DNA of 46,051 nucleotides from an uncultured Christensenellaceae bacterium (GCA_910588615.1 CAJUOI010000017.1:1-46051); one strand, 5' to 3'. Shown: positions 16,275-25,110, counted from the first letter of the stretch. Numbers and translations: made by a program. Notes: a model not told the origin generated them from the sequence alone.

Positions 16275-16553
16275 TTATTTCCCGGGCGACGTGGTTTTCG
16301 CCGTATGACCCTTGAACGTTCTCGTAGGAGCGAACTCCCCGAGCTTGCATCCGACCATATCTTCCGTGATATAGACGGGAACGTGCTTTCTGCCGTCGTA
16401 AACCGCAATCGTGTGCCCCACCATCTGAGGGAAAATCGTAGACGCTCTCGACCACGTTTTCAGTACTTTCTTCTCGTTGACCTCGTTCATTGCTTCGATA
16501 CGCTTTAAAAGCTTTGCTTCGATATAAGGTCCTTTCTTAACGCTTCTCGACAT
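16275..16553 (-). CDS. rpsS: 30S ribosomal protein S19
   Basis: Head protein contacting S13. MSRSVKKGPYIEAKLLKRIE, STIFPQMVGHTIAVYDGRKHVPVYI and GEFAPTRTFKGH are canonical. Length is 92 aa. Its AGGAGG lies between it and rplB. Confidence 0.98.
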   Translation of the reverse strand: MSRSVKKGPYIEAKLLKRIEAMNEVNEKKVLKTWSRASTIFPQMVGHTIAVYDGRKHVPVYITEDMVGCKLGEFAPTRTFKGHTAKTTSPGK

Positions 16554-16566
16554 CTCGTTATCCTCC

Positions 16567-17400
16567 TCAATTGATTCTCTTCAAGATGAATCTGCTCGTC
16601 GGATTCTTCTTCTTTCTCGTCTTGTATCCGAGCGCGGGTTTGCCCCAAGGCGTTTCGGGACCCGCATGACCCACGGGAGACTTGCCTTCGCCGCCGCCGT
16701 GAGGGTGGTCGTTCGGGTTCATAACCGAACCGCGCACCGTAGGACGGGTGCCCATGTGGCGGGTTTTGCCCGCTTTGCCGACGCGGATGATTTCGTGTTC
16801 GACGTTGCCGACCTGACCGATCGTCGCCTTGCAACCGATGGGGATAAGCCTCATTTCGCCGGAAGGCATTTTGATCGTTGCGTAAGCGCCCTCTTTCGCC
16901 ATGATTTGCGCCGAAATTCCCGCGCTTCTCGCGATCTGACCGCCGCGTCCGGGCTTCATTTCGATGTTGTGCACCATCGTACCGACGGGAATGTCCGCAA
17001 GAGCAAGCGCGTTGCCCGCCTTGATGTCGGCGTTCTTGCCGCTTTCGACCTTGTCGCCGACGTTCAACCCGACGGGAGCGAGAATATATCTCTTTTCTCC
17101 GTCCGCATAGGCAAGGAGAGCGATGTTTGCGCTGCGGTTAGGATCGTACTGAATGCTCTTGACCGTTGCGGGAATGCCGTCCTTGTTGCGCTTGAAGTCG
17201 ATGATGCGGTACTTCTTGCGGTTGCCGCCGCCGATGTGGCGAACGGTGATTTTGCCCTGATTGTTTCTGCCGCCCGACTTGCGCTGATCCTGTAAGAGCG
17301 AACGCTCGGGCTTACTGTTTGCCGTCAAATCTCCCGCGTAGGCGTGAACCGTCATCAGACGGCGAGCGGCGGAAGTCGGTTTATATCTTTTAACTGCCAT
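16567..17400 (-). CDS. rplB: 50S ribosomal protein L2
   Basis: Primary 23S rRNA-binding protein needed for subunit association and peptidyl transfer. KRYKPTSAARRLMTVHAY, GRNNQGKITVRHIGGGNRKKYRIIDFKR and the catalytic-region segment MNPNDHPHGGGEGKSPVG (with the conserved His) are present. Length is 277 aa. Confidence 0.98.
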   Translation of the reverse strand: MAVKRYKPTSAARRLMTVHAYAGDLTANSKPERSLLQDQRKSGGRNNQGKITVRHIGGGNRKKYRIIDFKRNKDGIPATVKSIQYDPNRSANIALLAYADGEKRYILAPVGLNVGDKVESGKNADIKAGNALALADIPVGTMVHNIEMKPGRGGQIARSAGISAQIMAKEGAYATIKMPSGEMRLIPIGCKATIGQVGNVEHEIIRVGKAGKTRHMGTRPTVRGSVMNPNDHPHGGGEGKSPVGHAGPETPWGKPALGYKTRKKKNPTSRFILKRIN

Positions 17401-17415
17401 TTCCTTTTACCTCTC

Positions 17416-17706
17416 TTACGACAACGAGTTGAAGGCTTCGATGGGCTTACTGCCCTCTTTCAGCTGAATGATCGCCTTCTTCGTCGTGGGGGTGTAACCC
17501 TCGTTTCTGCCCATTCTTTTCAGCTTGCCGCACTGTGTTACGGTGTTAACGCTCTTTACCTGAACGCCGAACATCTGCTCCGCCGCAATCTTGATTTGCG
17601 TCTTGTTCGCGGATTTCAACACGATGAACGTGTATTTCTTATCCGCAATCCCGTCGTATCCCTTTTCGGTGAGCACGGGCTTGATAATGATATCTTCGGG
17701 TGCCAT
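17416..17706 (-). CDS. rplW: 50S ribosomal protein L23
   Basis: Exit-tunnel protein that docks trigger factor and SRP. IIIKPVLTEKGYDGIADKKYTFIV and VKSVNTVTQCGKLKRMGRNEGY are typical. Length is 96 aa. Its ATG overlaps the rplD stop (TGATG), indicating translational coupling. Confidence 0.97.
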   Translation of the reverse strand: MAPEDIIIKPVLTEKGYDGIADKKYTFIVLKSANKTQIKIAAEQMFGVQVKSVNTVTQCGKLKRMGRNEGYTPTTKKAIIQLKEGSKPIEAFNSLS

Positions 17707-18329
17707 CAGCAGTAAGCCTCCTCCAATTTTTTCACCGAGCCCTTCGTGAGAACGACCACGGAATTTGCCACGATTTCGTAGGTGTTGATTTCGCCGACGG
17801 AAATCGTGGAGAACTTTTCGATGTTGCGCGAAGCCAGAATCACATCCTGATTCGCTTCGTCCATAACGACGACGGTACGCTTATCCAGCTTTAACGCCTT
17901 ACGGAAAGCTTCCATTTCCTTCGTCTTGGGTGCGGATACCTTCAAATCGTCCACGACGATGAGTTCGCCGTCCGCCACCTTCTTGGAGAGCGCCGACAAC
18001 AGCGCGCCGCGCTTTGCCGAAGCGTTCATCTTCTTGGAGAAATCGCGGCTCTTGGGTGCGAACACAACGCCGCCCTTGATCCACTGGGGCGCGCGGATGG
18101 ACCCCTGACGCGCTCTGCCCGTGCCCTTCTGACGCCAAGGCTTTGCCCCGCCGCCGCGCACTTCCGTTCTCGTCAGCGTCGACTTCGTGCCCTGTCTCTG
18201 GTTGCAAAGGTAGGTAACGACTGCCTGATGGATGAGCGGTTCGTTGTATTCTGCTCCGAATACCTTGTCCGAAAGCTCAATCTCGCCGACCTCGGCGCCT
18301 TTCATATTATATACTTTTAAGTTAGCCAT
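17706..18329 (-). CDS. rplD: 50S ribosomal protein L4
   Basis: Early-assembly protein whose extended loop reaches the exit tunnel. In gamma-proteobacteria it also represses its own S10 operon. The loop sequence RTEVRGGGAKPWRQKGTGRAR and GSIRAPQWIKGGVVFAPKSRDF are diagnostic. Length is 207 aa. It is the natural candidate for feedback on the structured leader before rpsJ (inference only). Confidence 0.98.
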   Translation of the reverse strand: MANLKVYNMKGAEVGEIELSDKVFGAEYNEPLIHQAVVTYLCNQRQGTKSTLTRTEVRGGGAKPWRQKGTGRARQGSIRAPQWIKGGVVFAPKSRDFSKKMNASAKRGALLSALSKKVADGELIVVDDLKVSAPKTKEMEAFRKALKLDKRTVVVMDEANQDVILASRNIEKFSTISVGEINTYEIVANSVVVLTKGSVKKLEEAYC

Positions 18330-18340
18330 TTCCGTACTCC

Positions 18341-18991
18341 TTATTTGCTCTTGACGCTCGCGGAAATCGTGATAACGCCGCCCTTATTTCCGGGAATCGC
18401 GCCCTTGATGAGGATTGCGTTTCTCGCCGCATCCACCTTGACGACCTCGAGGTTCTGAACGGTAACGCGCTCAACACCGTATTGTCCTGCGAGGTGCTTG
18501 TGCTTGAACACGCGGGAAGGCGTGCTGTTCGCGCCCATGGAACCGGGTTCGCGGTGTACGGGACCTACGCCGTGCGTTTCTTTCAGACGATGCTGATTCC
18601 ATCTCTTGATAACGCCCGTATACCCGTGCCCTTTGGTGATGCCCGCAACGTCGACTTTGTCGCCCGCCGCAAACACGTCCGCCTTGACCTCGTCGCCGAC
18701 CTTGTAGCCCGCAACGTCGTCCGCGCGCACCTCTTTGAGCACCTTGCAGGGCGTAACGCCCGCTTTCTTGAACTGACCGAGGTCGGGCTTGTTGAATTTC
18801 CTTTCCGACTTCTTCTCGTCGCTCACGCGGTCAAAGCCGAGCTTCAGCGCGGTGTAACCGTCGCTCTCCTTCGTCTTGACCTGCACGACGGGGCAGGGAC
18901 CTGCCTCCACTACCGTTACGGGAATCACCTTCCCGTCTTCTGCAAAGATTTGGGTCATACCCACTTTGCGACCGATGATTGCTTTAATCAC
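18341..18991 (-). CDS. rplC: 50S ribosomal protein L3
   Basis: Early-assembly large-subunit protein close to the peptidyl transferase centre. MIKAIIGRKVGMTQIFAEDG and HGVGPVHREPGSMGANSTPSRVFK identify it. Length is 216 aa. The start codon is GTG at 18991, with AAGGAG about 12 nt upstream, a slightly wide spacing. Confidence 0.97.
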   Translation of the reverse strand: MIKAIIGRKVGMTQIFAEDGKVIPVTVVEAGPCPVVQVKTKESDGYTALKLGFDRVSDEKKSERKFNKPDLGQFKKAGVTPCKVLKEVRADDVAGYKVGDEVKADVFAAGDKVDVAGITKGHGYTGVIKRWNQHRLKETHGVGPVHREPGSMGANSTPSRVFKHKHLAGQYGVERVTVQNLEVVKVDAARNAILIKGAIPGNKGGVITISASVKSK

Positions 18992-19049
18992 TGTTAAAGT
19001 TCACTCCTTATTATAAATATTGTAAATACCTGCTTTAAGCGAAGTATTC

Positions 19050-19352
19050 TTAACCGAGTTTTACTTTGATATCTACGCCCGCGGGAAGATGGATGCTATC
19101 CAGAAGCTTTGCGTTCGGGGAATAGATGTCGATGATTCTTTTGTGCGTTCTCAATTCGAATTGCTCGCGCGAATCCTTATATTTATGCGGGCAACGGAGA
19201 ATGGTAACGACTTCCTTTTCGGTGGGAAGGGGCACGGGACCGGAAATCTTCGCTCCGCCCTTCTGCATCGTTTCCACGATCCGTTCCGCAGCCTGATCCA
19301 CCAACTCGTGGTCGTAAGCCGATAACTTGATTCTGATTTTCTGACCTGCCAT
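19050..19352 (-). CDS. rpsJ: 30S ribosomal protein S10
   Basis: Head protein, also the NusE subunit of antitermination complexes. MAGQKIRIKLSAYDHELVDQ, GPVPLPTEKEVVTILRCPHKYKDSREQFE and the IIDIYSPNAKLLDSIHLPAGV segment are canonical. The frame stays open to 19565 through the leader, but AAGGAG with a 9-nt gap fixes the ATG at 19352 (100 aa). First gene of the S10-spc run. About 58 bp separate it from rplC. Confidence 0.98.
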   Translation of the reverse strand: MAGQKIRIKLSAYDHELVDQAAERIVETMQKGGAKISGPVPLPTEKEVVTILRCPHKYKDSREQFELRTHKRIIDIYSPNAKLLDSIHLPAGVDIKVKLG

Positions 19353-19611
19353 TTTAGTACTCCTTTTTATTTCCCTTACTGAATTACTCTGTGTCAACGC
19401 GTCCGTGCGTATCGAGGTTTCGCTATTTAAAAAACACGCGTCATTTTTGCGTGCTTTCACGCAAAAGCCTCGGTAAGTCGCAGGAGTCCCGCCCCCGCAC
19501 TTGTCAGCGAAAATTATCTGCCGAGGGGCTTTCCGCCTCGATTTTTCAGTAACTTCCCGCCTCAACCCAATACGACGAACACAGCAAAATATGCCTATCT
19601 GATAACACAGG
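19353..19611 (-). promoter_or_regulatory. Structured leader of the S10 operon with possible attenuator
   Basis: About 260 nt between the predicted transcription start and rpsJ. A long-range stem joins AAAGCC/TCGG (near 19519-19531) to CCGAGGCTTT (near 19463-19473), enclosing a G-rich/C-rich hairpin. Downstream, two hairpins share the strand CACGC. One is TTTTGCGTG with CACGCAAAA (19445-19466). The other is AAAGCACGC with GCGTGTTTT (19431-19457), which runs into TTTTTT and looks like a terminator. They cannot form together, as in attenuators. The regulator is unknown. Confidence 0.5.
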
Positions 19612-19618
19612 CTTTTAT

Positions 19619-19647
19619 ATATTAGCAGTTTTGTCCATTTATGTCAA
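19619..19647 (-). promoter_or_regulatory. SigA promoter of the S10-spc operon
   Basis: TTGACA (19642-19647), a 17-bp spacer, and TAATAT (19619-19624), followed by an A/T-rich stretch. This is the only consensus promoter seen before rpsJ. Confidence 0.8.
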
Positions 19648-19914
19648 ACGAATTAACGAACTTTTTTCGGCTTTTTTGCATATTTTTTCGTTTTTTTTCC
19701 GATTTCAGGCATATTTTCCGAACCGCCGCTTTTTCTTTACCCGATCCCCTCCCTACGCAATCAAATAATCGTGCCGCAGAGTATCTTGTTATAGGGATTT
19801 TTTCGCAGACAAACAAACGGCACACCCCTTCGTTTACGAAGTATAGTGTGCTTTACTTTTTTCATATCGGAATGAGAAATCGAAATTGAATTTATTCCTG
19901 TTCGATTTTTATTT
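19648..19914. other. Gene-free A/T-rich stretch between the S10 promoter and the hydrolase remnant
   Basis: Notably A/T-rich next to its surroundings. It contains an interrupted hairpin at about 19822-19850 (CACAC...CTTCG-TTTA-CGAAG...GTGTG) followed on the plus strand by CTTTACTTTTTTC, which would act as a terminator for plus-strand transcripts or a barrier. No convincing coding frame on either strand. Confidence 0.5.
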
Positions 19915-20211
19915 TCATATCAATCGCGCCACGTAATCCATTACGCAAAGCAAATCCCTTTTTTCGGTATCAAGCGACATATCTCTGAATTTCCCGTCGC
20001 TCTTACTCATCAAACCGCCGCCGCAAAAATCATACGTAAAAACCGCGTATCCCAAACGCGCCGAATATTCGGCGTACGATTTTAATCGTTTTTGATTTGC
20101 CATACATCCATGGCTTAATATTACGGGGATACCGTTACCCTTATCTATACGGTACTCGTATCCGCCGATTGTGAATTGTCCGTTTTTACATGAAAAATAG
20201 TTCTTCTTCAT
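19915..20211 (-). pseudogene. Truncated alpha/beta hydrolase (N-terminal fragment)
   Basis: The 98 codons match the opening of serine alpha/beta hydrolases: a short beta hairpin, then IPVILSHGCMANQKRLKSYA (the HG oxyanion-hole strand), YAVFTYDFCGGG, and MSLDTEKRDLLCVMDYV. The frame stops before the nucleophile elbow GxSxG, so the catalytic Ser, Asp and His are all absent. Intact relatives are about 250-300 aa. A GAGGAA ribosome binding site and a TATAAT at 20250-20255 remain upstream, so it may still be expressed as a non-catalytic fragment. Most likely a decayed gene. Confidence 0.75.
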
Positions 20212-20261
20212 TTATTATGTTCCTCGGAATTACCGTTTAGCGTAATTGCATTATATCAAAA

Positions 20262-20300
20262 CAAAATAAAAAGCAAGAACTGTTTGATATTCTTGCTTTT
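20262..20300 (-). terminator. Terminator after the GH127 gene remnant
   Basis: AAAAGCAAGAA and TTCTTGCTTTT form an 11-bp stem (20269-20300), followed on the minus strand by TTTATTTTG. Its T-tract merges into the promoter of the hydrolase fragment. Confidence 0.8.
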
Positions 20301-20304
20301 CTCT

Positions 20305-23017
20305 CTATGAAATACACCGAAGCGCGCCGGCAGTTCCCCAAGTGGATGTTTCGATATTGTCTACGATCCCCCACTTCCTGCCTGTAACCGCATCCTCGCC
20401 GTAGACCTGCTCGGTAACGGAATTGTACTTTCCGAGCGCCTCTCCCCCGCTCACAGTATTCACGTTATGGTCGCCGCGGTCTACGAAATACGCCACGTTA
20501 TTTACGGTAAGCTTCGGAATAGATATATCCGCACAGTCTTGCGGACTCCGCACCGCCTACGCCCGAGAAGGTAACGGGAATAACGGTTGCGCTTCGGTTG
20601 CCGCTGCCGTCGTCGTAGGTTACCGTCTGCGCCGAAGCCGTAACCGCCGCAGGAAAATTGACGTACACAGAATAAGTTTCCTGCGCGCCCGTATAGTTCA
20701 GCGTTGCCGAATACAGCTGCGTATTGCCCGATTTTACGAGTATACTCTTGCCGTTGTCCGCCTTGGCAAAGGTCAGCCCGAGGCGGTTCTGCGTGTTTTT
20801 ATCCACCTTCATGCGGTAGGCAAACGACCCGCCCGCATTCGCCTTGCGGTAAGTGCCCAACCCCGCAACGTTCTGCTCGTTTACCGTGTTCGTCTCCCGC
20901 ATGGCGTGCAGGGCGTCGTTTTCATACTGTCCGTACCCCGGTTGAACGGTGTCCTGCCGCGCCCAAACCGTTTCGGGAATTTCCTCCTTTACCTCTTCCG
21001 CCGTAAATTCGAAGTAAATGCCGTACCGCTGCGTATGCTGGCGGAAATGATAGGAATAGGTGAGCATGCCGCCGTTATGGACAAGCGTAAATTTGTTATC
21101 CGCACCCTTCGTCATTGCGCGGTCGATCCCTTCCGTAAACGCCGCCACACTGTCGGCATTGACGACAATCGTCCTGTCGCCGATTTTGTCGGAGGGTACG
21201 GTAACGCTGACGCCCGTCGTGCCCGTCGTCATGTTTTCGGTGCCAAGCTCCGCCGAAAGCACGTAAGGGCCGTAAAGGAAACCGTAGACGTTTTCTCCGT
21301 CGGGCAGATTGTAAGCTTTGACCCTCTTTTCCAAGTTCACCTTGATAACGTCGCCCTTTTTCACCTCTACCGAAACGAATCCGTCGCCCTCGCCTACGGT
21401 TACGGCATTCTTGTTTACCGTTACCCCGAACGTATCCGACCAGTACGGACGGTGCAGGCGCAGAATCGTTTTCCCTGCGTTTACGGTGATTTCCGCCGTG
21501 TCCGAATTTTCCAGATCGGCGTTCATTGTGAGCGAAACGCCGTCCGTCTTATATTCGGACGCAAGATACATGGAGACGTAGGTTGCGTTGCCCGCCGCGT
21601 AATAGACGCTGTCGCCAAGCTTGGTAAAGCTCTCCATGCCGCTGCCCGTACAGCACCAGAAATGGTTCTCCTCGGACGAATAAACTTTAAAATAACCCGT
21701 CGCCATGGGCTGAAAATAGGTCGTCATTCCCGTATCGGGGTTCTGCGACGAGAGAATGGCGTTATAATAAGTATTCTCGTAATAGTCGAGATACTTCTTT
21801 TTTCCCGTAACCGTAAACAGCGTACGCGAGAGCTTTAACATATTATAGGTGTTGCAGGTCTCGCAGTTGGCGTTCGTTCGCTCGCCGTTTAAGACGTCGT
21901 CCTTTCCGAAGTGCTCCCACTCCGAATTGCCGCCCGTCAGATACGTATGGCGGTCGATGACGTACTGCCAGAACGTTTCCGCAACTTCGAGATAGCCTTC
22001 CGCGTCGACGGTCTCTCCGCCCACCGTCCTGCCGTTGCAGGTTACATAGCGGTTGAGCGCACCGAGTATTTTGGGAATGGTCGTATTCGCGTGCAACCCG
22101 TCGAGATAGTTCTTCGGCGCGTCGAGGACTTTGCCGAACAGCGCTTCCTCATCGAATTTATTCGCCGCCGCCGCGTACTTTTCCTCTCCCGTCAGCGCAA
22201 ACAAATCGTACATACAGGCGTTCATTCCGCCGTATTCCGCTTTCAGCGTTCTCAGTTGCGTAACGCGGTCCCACTTGGAAACGCGGTCGTATACCCAATC
22301 GCCGAGCGCAAGCACGACCTCTTTTGCCGTCGCGTCGCCCGCGAGCGTCGCGCAATCGTAAAGCCCCGCAATAATTTTGTGCATCGTATACCAGGGCACC
22401 CACGCATCCGTCGTAAACCCGTTGCCCGTGCGTTCCACGAAGTCAAACTGATATTCGTAGTTGTCCGTCTTTCCCGTTGCCGTGAGCGACGCGCCCCAGA
22501 GAAAGCCCGCCTTCGAGCCCGCGGCGGCGGCATTGTCCTGACAAGACTTCAATTCCGCCGTTAGGTAGCGGATGCGTTCGAGAATCTCCCGCTTTTCCTC
22601 TTGAGCCGTGTTGGCGCTCGCATACGCCTGCGCCAGCGCGGAGAGGTAGTGCCCCATGATATGACCGCCGATCAGTCCGCCCTCCCACTGCTGCAAGCCG
22701 CCTCTGTTCTTTACGCCGTAGGAAAAATCCGCCTTGGGCGTCAGCTCGGCGTTGACATAAAAGAAGTAAAGCAGCTTGTCGGCGTCGAGCGACAGCAGGT
22801 AGCCGATCTCCTTGTTCATCGCGTTCACGACGTACGCATCGTTGATTTTTACTTCGCCGAGCCGCGTAAACGCTATCGGCGCGGAATCCTTCGCGTTTGT
22901 CTGTTTCACGTCCTTCCCTCCCTTGCCCGCACAAGCTGTCAGCGCGCCCGCCGCAACGGGTACGCAAAGTAAGGCGGTTTAAGCCGCTCCAACCGGCTTT
23001 TTTGCAAATTTTTTCAT
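20305..23017 (-). pseudogene. GH127-type beta-L-arabinofuranosidase lipoprotein, broken
   Basis: Relative of secreted GH127/DUF1680 enzymes that remove terminal beta-L-arabinofuranose. The main open part (20498-22909, 803 codons) keeps the (alpha/alpha)6 barrel and the zinc/catalytic motifs ANCETCNTYNMLKL and HFWCCTGSGMES, so the active site looks intact. Two lesions are visible. The original start at 23017 (GGGGGAG upstream) encodes MKKFAKKPVGAA, then a TAA at 22979-22981, and the same frame continues with the rest of a lipoprotein signal ending LTAC. Near 20553 the frame shifts: the C-terminal module (KLTVNNVAYFVDRGDHN to about 20305) lies in another frame. A GTG at 22909 with GGGAGG seven bases upstream could allow cytoplasmic re-initiation. 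Assembly error is possible. Confidence 0.8.
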
Positions 23018-23138
23018 TTTTCTCCCCCATTTTTCCTTGAAATCTTGCATTGAGACTTCAACTGTGATATTATTATGACATCGGAAGGAAATATTTGCAA
23101 TCTCATAAAGAAATATAAACATATCAAAAGGTAAGATT

Positions 23139-23939
23139 ATGTTGTATTTTCACTTGCAATCGCCCGTGGAGCCCGTGCTGTTCGGCGAGTTCGTCTCTCC
23201 CGAACGGGGCTGGAAGCACCTGACGCGCGTACTTTACGAGTACGAAATGATGATCGTAACGGAAGGCGTGCTGTGGATCGCGGACGAAAACGAGGAGTAT
23301 GAAGTACGGGCGGGAGAATACCTCATTATGCCGCCTACCCGCCGGCAGCACGGCACCCGCGAATGCCGCTGCAAGTTCTATTGGCTGCACTTCCGCGCGG
23401 ACGCCCTGCCCGCGTCGTTTTCCCTGCCCGCCAAAGGCGCATACCGCGACGGGGAACGGATCCGCGCCTTTTTCGAACTGCTGTCCGAAGCGGATTCGGA
23501 AGAGCAAGGCGGAATCCGCGCGCGCTACCTTGCCACGGAAATTCTGTTGGAACTCGGCTGCAGGAAGGAGGACGCAAAAGAAAAAAGCGCCCGCGAGGCG
23601 CTTTGCGACAAAGTGAAAAACTACGTATGGTGGCATCGGTTTTCTCAGATGCGCATCGCGGAGATGGCACGCGAGCTTGGGTATCACGAAAAGTATCTGT
23701 CGGCGGTGTTCCATCAGACGGAGGGCGTAACGCTGAAAAAGTACGTTACGCAGACGCGGCTGAAAGAGGCGAAGCGGCTGCTCGCGGAAACACGGTACAC
23801 GGCAAAGGAGGTCGCCGATTACCTGAATTTCGAAAGCCCGCATAACTTTTCGCGGTGCTTCAAAAACGAAACGGGCATCACTCCTACGCAATACCGCAAC
23901 CATGCCAAAAAAGAAGCAACGCCCCTCGGCGCTCCTTGA
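23139..23939 (+). CDS. AraC family transcriptional regulator
   Basis: One-component regulator of 266 aa. The N-terminal half (about 1-110) is a cupin-like sensing domain (EYEMMIVTEGVLWIADENEEYEVRAGEYLIMPP). The C-terminal 100 residues hold two helix-turn-helix motifs (IAEMARELGYHEKYLSAVFHQTEG and the following TAKEVADYLNFESPHNFSRCFKNETGITPTQYR). AAAGGT precedes the ATG. It is divergent from the GH127 gene, from which it is separated by about 120 bp, so it probably senses a sugar and activated that gene. With the GH127 gene damaged, its target may now lie elsewhere. Confidence 0.9.
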   Translation: MLYFHLQSPVEPVLFGEFVSPERGWKHLTRVLYEYEMMIVTEGVLWIADENEEYEVRAGEYLIMPPTRRQHGTRECRCKFYWLHFRADALPASFSLPAKGAYRDGERIRAFFELLSEADSEEQGGIRARYLATEILLELGCRKEDAKEKSAREALCDKVKNYVWWHRFSQMRIAEMARELGYHEKYLSAVFHQTEGVTLKKYVTQTRLKEAKRLLAETRYTAKEVADYLNFESPHNFSRCFKNETGITPTQYRNHAKKEATPLGAP

Positions 23940-23944
23940 AAGGA

Positions 23945-23961
23945 AGGGGCGCAGCGCCCCT
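23945..23961 (-). terminator. Short GC-rich palindrome at the lipoprotein gene's 3' end
   Basis: GGGGCGCAGCGCCCC (23946-23960) can form a short hairpin. On the minus strand it is followed by TTCCTTTC. It lies between the convergent AraC and lipoprotein genes. The T-tract is weak. Confidence 0.4.
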
Positions 23962-24383
23962 CACGGCATTTTAAATTCCGCGTGCAGAAGTTTTCCCGCA
24001 AAGGTCAAATCCATTAAAATCGTGCCGCGATCTACGGGAAAGGTACGGCTGACGGTTCGCAATCCCGCCTTGGCGGAAAGCGTCAACTCCTTTCCGTCGT
24101 CGGACATCGCGTATTCCCCCTCGTACGCGCCCTCCCGTTTTTCGGCATCGCGGTACGAGAGCACGAACGACCCGCCGTACTTTAAAGTAAGCTTGATATA
24201 GTCGAATTTATCGACCTGTTCTTCGCCGCCGAAGATGAGTTTTTCACATTGATACTCCCCGACGTAGGGCTTGGAAAGCTGCGGTAGCGAACCCATGTTT
24301 TCCACCTTTTCGCATCCGCAGAGCAAGCAAAACGCAACGACAAGCATGACCGTTACGCCGAAAATAAAGTTCTTTTTACGCAT
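23961..24383 (-). CDS. Small hypothetical lipoprotein
   Basis: Unrecognised protein of 140 aa with a lipoprotein signal: MRKKNFIFG, a hydrophobic stretch, and the lipobox LLCGC near residue 24. The mature part (YVGEYQCEKLIFGGEE, GGSFVLSYRDAEKREGAYEGEYAMSDDGKELTLS, FAGKLLHAEFK) looks like a small beta-rich domain of the kind that monitors or coats the cell surface. The frame is open further upstream, but the ATG at 24383 gives a proper signal peptide. No Shine-Dalgarno sequence is present. GATACT lies 6 nt before the ATG. Function unknown. Confidence 0.8.
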   Translation of the reverse strand: MRKKNFIFGVTVMLVVAFCLLCGCEKVENMGSLPQLSKPYVGEYQCEKLIFGGEEQVDKFDYIKLTLKYGGSFVLSYRDAEKREGAYEGEYAMSDDGKELTLSAKAGLRTVSRTFPVDRGTILMDLTFAGKLLHAEFKMP

Positions 24384-24457
24384 GACCACAGTATCGGCGG
24401 TTTTTGCTTTTTTATGCCGGCAAACTGCCCCGCCGTTACGCGGGCAGTTTAACGCAC

Positions 24458-24490
24458 AAAAAAAGAGCGGGTACAAAACCCGCTCTTTTC
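24458..24490 (-). terminator. Terminator of the rubrerythrin gene
   Basis: AGAGCGGGT pairs with ACCCGCTCT (24464-24486) and is followed on the minus strand by TTTTTTTG. Confidence 0.88.
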
Positions 24491-24507
24491 TTTACATATT
24501 TATGGAA

Positions 24508-25032
24508 TTACTTCCCGAAATACCGTTTCAGCATACCCTTGAACCCTGCGCCGTGCCGCGCTTCGTCCTTTGCCATTTCGTGCACTGTGTCGTGAATCGC
24601 ATCGTAGCCAAGCTCCTTCGCGCGCTTGGCAAGCTTCAGCTTTCCTTCGCAGGCGCCCGTTTCCGCCGCCGCGCGAAGCTCCAGATTCTTCTTGGTGCTG
24701 TTCGTTACCACTTCGCCCAAAAGCTCCGCAAATTTGCTTGCGTGCTCCGCTTCCTCGTAAGCGTAACGCTTGTAAGCCTCCGCGATTTCGGGATAACCCT
24801 CGCGTTCCGCAACGCGCGCCATCGCAAGATACATACCCACTTCGGTGCACTCGCCCGCGAAATTTGCGCGCAGACCTTCCATGACCTCCGCGTCCTCCAC
24901 CTTGCCGTCGCCCACGTGGTGCTCGCACGCAAAAGCCGCTTCCTCAACCGGAACGAACTTCTTCGCCTTACAAACGGGGCAAACCTCTACGCCGTCCTCT
25001 ACGATTTCACCGCATACTGCACATCTTTTCAT
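24508..25032 (-). CDS. Reverse rubrerythrin (N-terminal rubredoxin domain)
   Basis: Cytoplasmic non-heme iron peroxidase of anaerobes that reduces H2O2 using electrons from NADH/rubredoxin systems. The rubredoxin-like iron site is at the N terminus (Cys 4, 7, 18, 21), so the domain order is reversed relative to classical rubrerythrin. The four-helix ferritin-like domain follows with the di-iron ligands in GECTEVGMYLAMA, YEEAEHASKFAELLGE, ETGACEGKLKLAKRAKEL and HEMAKDEARHGAGF. AAGGAG lies 9 nt before the ATG at 25032. The upstream ATG at 25041 has no spacing. 174 aa. Monocistronic with its own promoter and terminator. Confidence 0.93.
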   Translation of the reverse strand: MKRCAVCGEIVEDGVEVCPVCKAKKFVPVEEAAFACEHHVGDGKVEDAEVMEGLRANFAGECTEVGMYLAMARVAEREGYPEIAEAYKRYAYEEAEHASKFAELLGEVVTNSTKKNLELRAAAETGACEGKLKLAKRAKELGYDAIHDTVHEMAKDEARHGAGFKGMLKRYFGK

Positions 25033-25065
25033 GTTAGCCATCTCCTTGTTATAAAACTTGACCTC

Positions 25066-25094
25066 ATTGTATCATAATTAAGACTGAATGTCAA
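25066..25094 (-). promoter_or_regulatory. SigA promoter of the rubrerythrin gene
   Basis: TTGACA (25089-25094), a 17-bp spacer, TACAAT (25066-25071). The leader is about 30 nt. No PerR-like palindrome was recognised by eye. Confidence 0.85.
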
Positions 25095-25110
25095 TAATAA
25101 AACGGAAAAT

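Noticed and set aside
19353..19565. In-frame N-terminal extension of rpsJ through its leader
   Set aside because: S10 is conserved from MAGQKIRIK onward and a good Shine-Dalgarno sequence precedes that ATG; the upstream sequence forms RNA hairpins.
20423..21838. 471-codon plus-strand frame opposite the GH127 gene
   Set aside because: The minus-strand frame carries the GH127 motifs; the plus-strand translation is Arg/Val-rich without any recognisable domain.
24422..24450. AAACTGCCC...GGGCAGTTT inverted repeat as a terminator
   Set aside because: There is no T-run on either strand; it sits between the lipoprotein gene start and the rubrerythrin terminator and remains only a simple inverted repeat.
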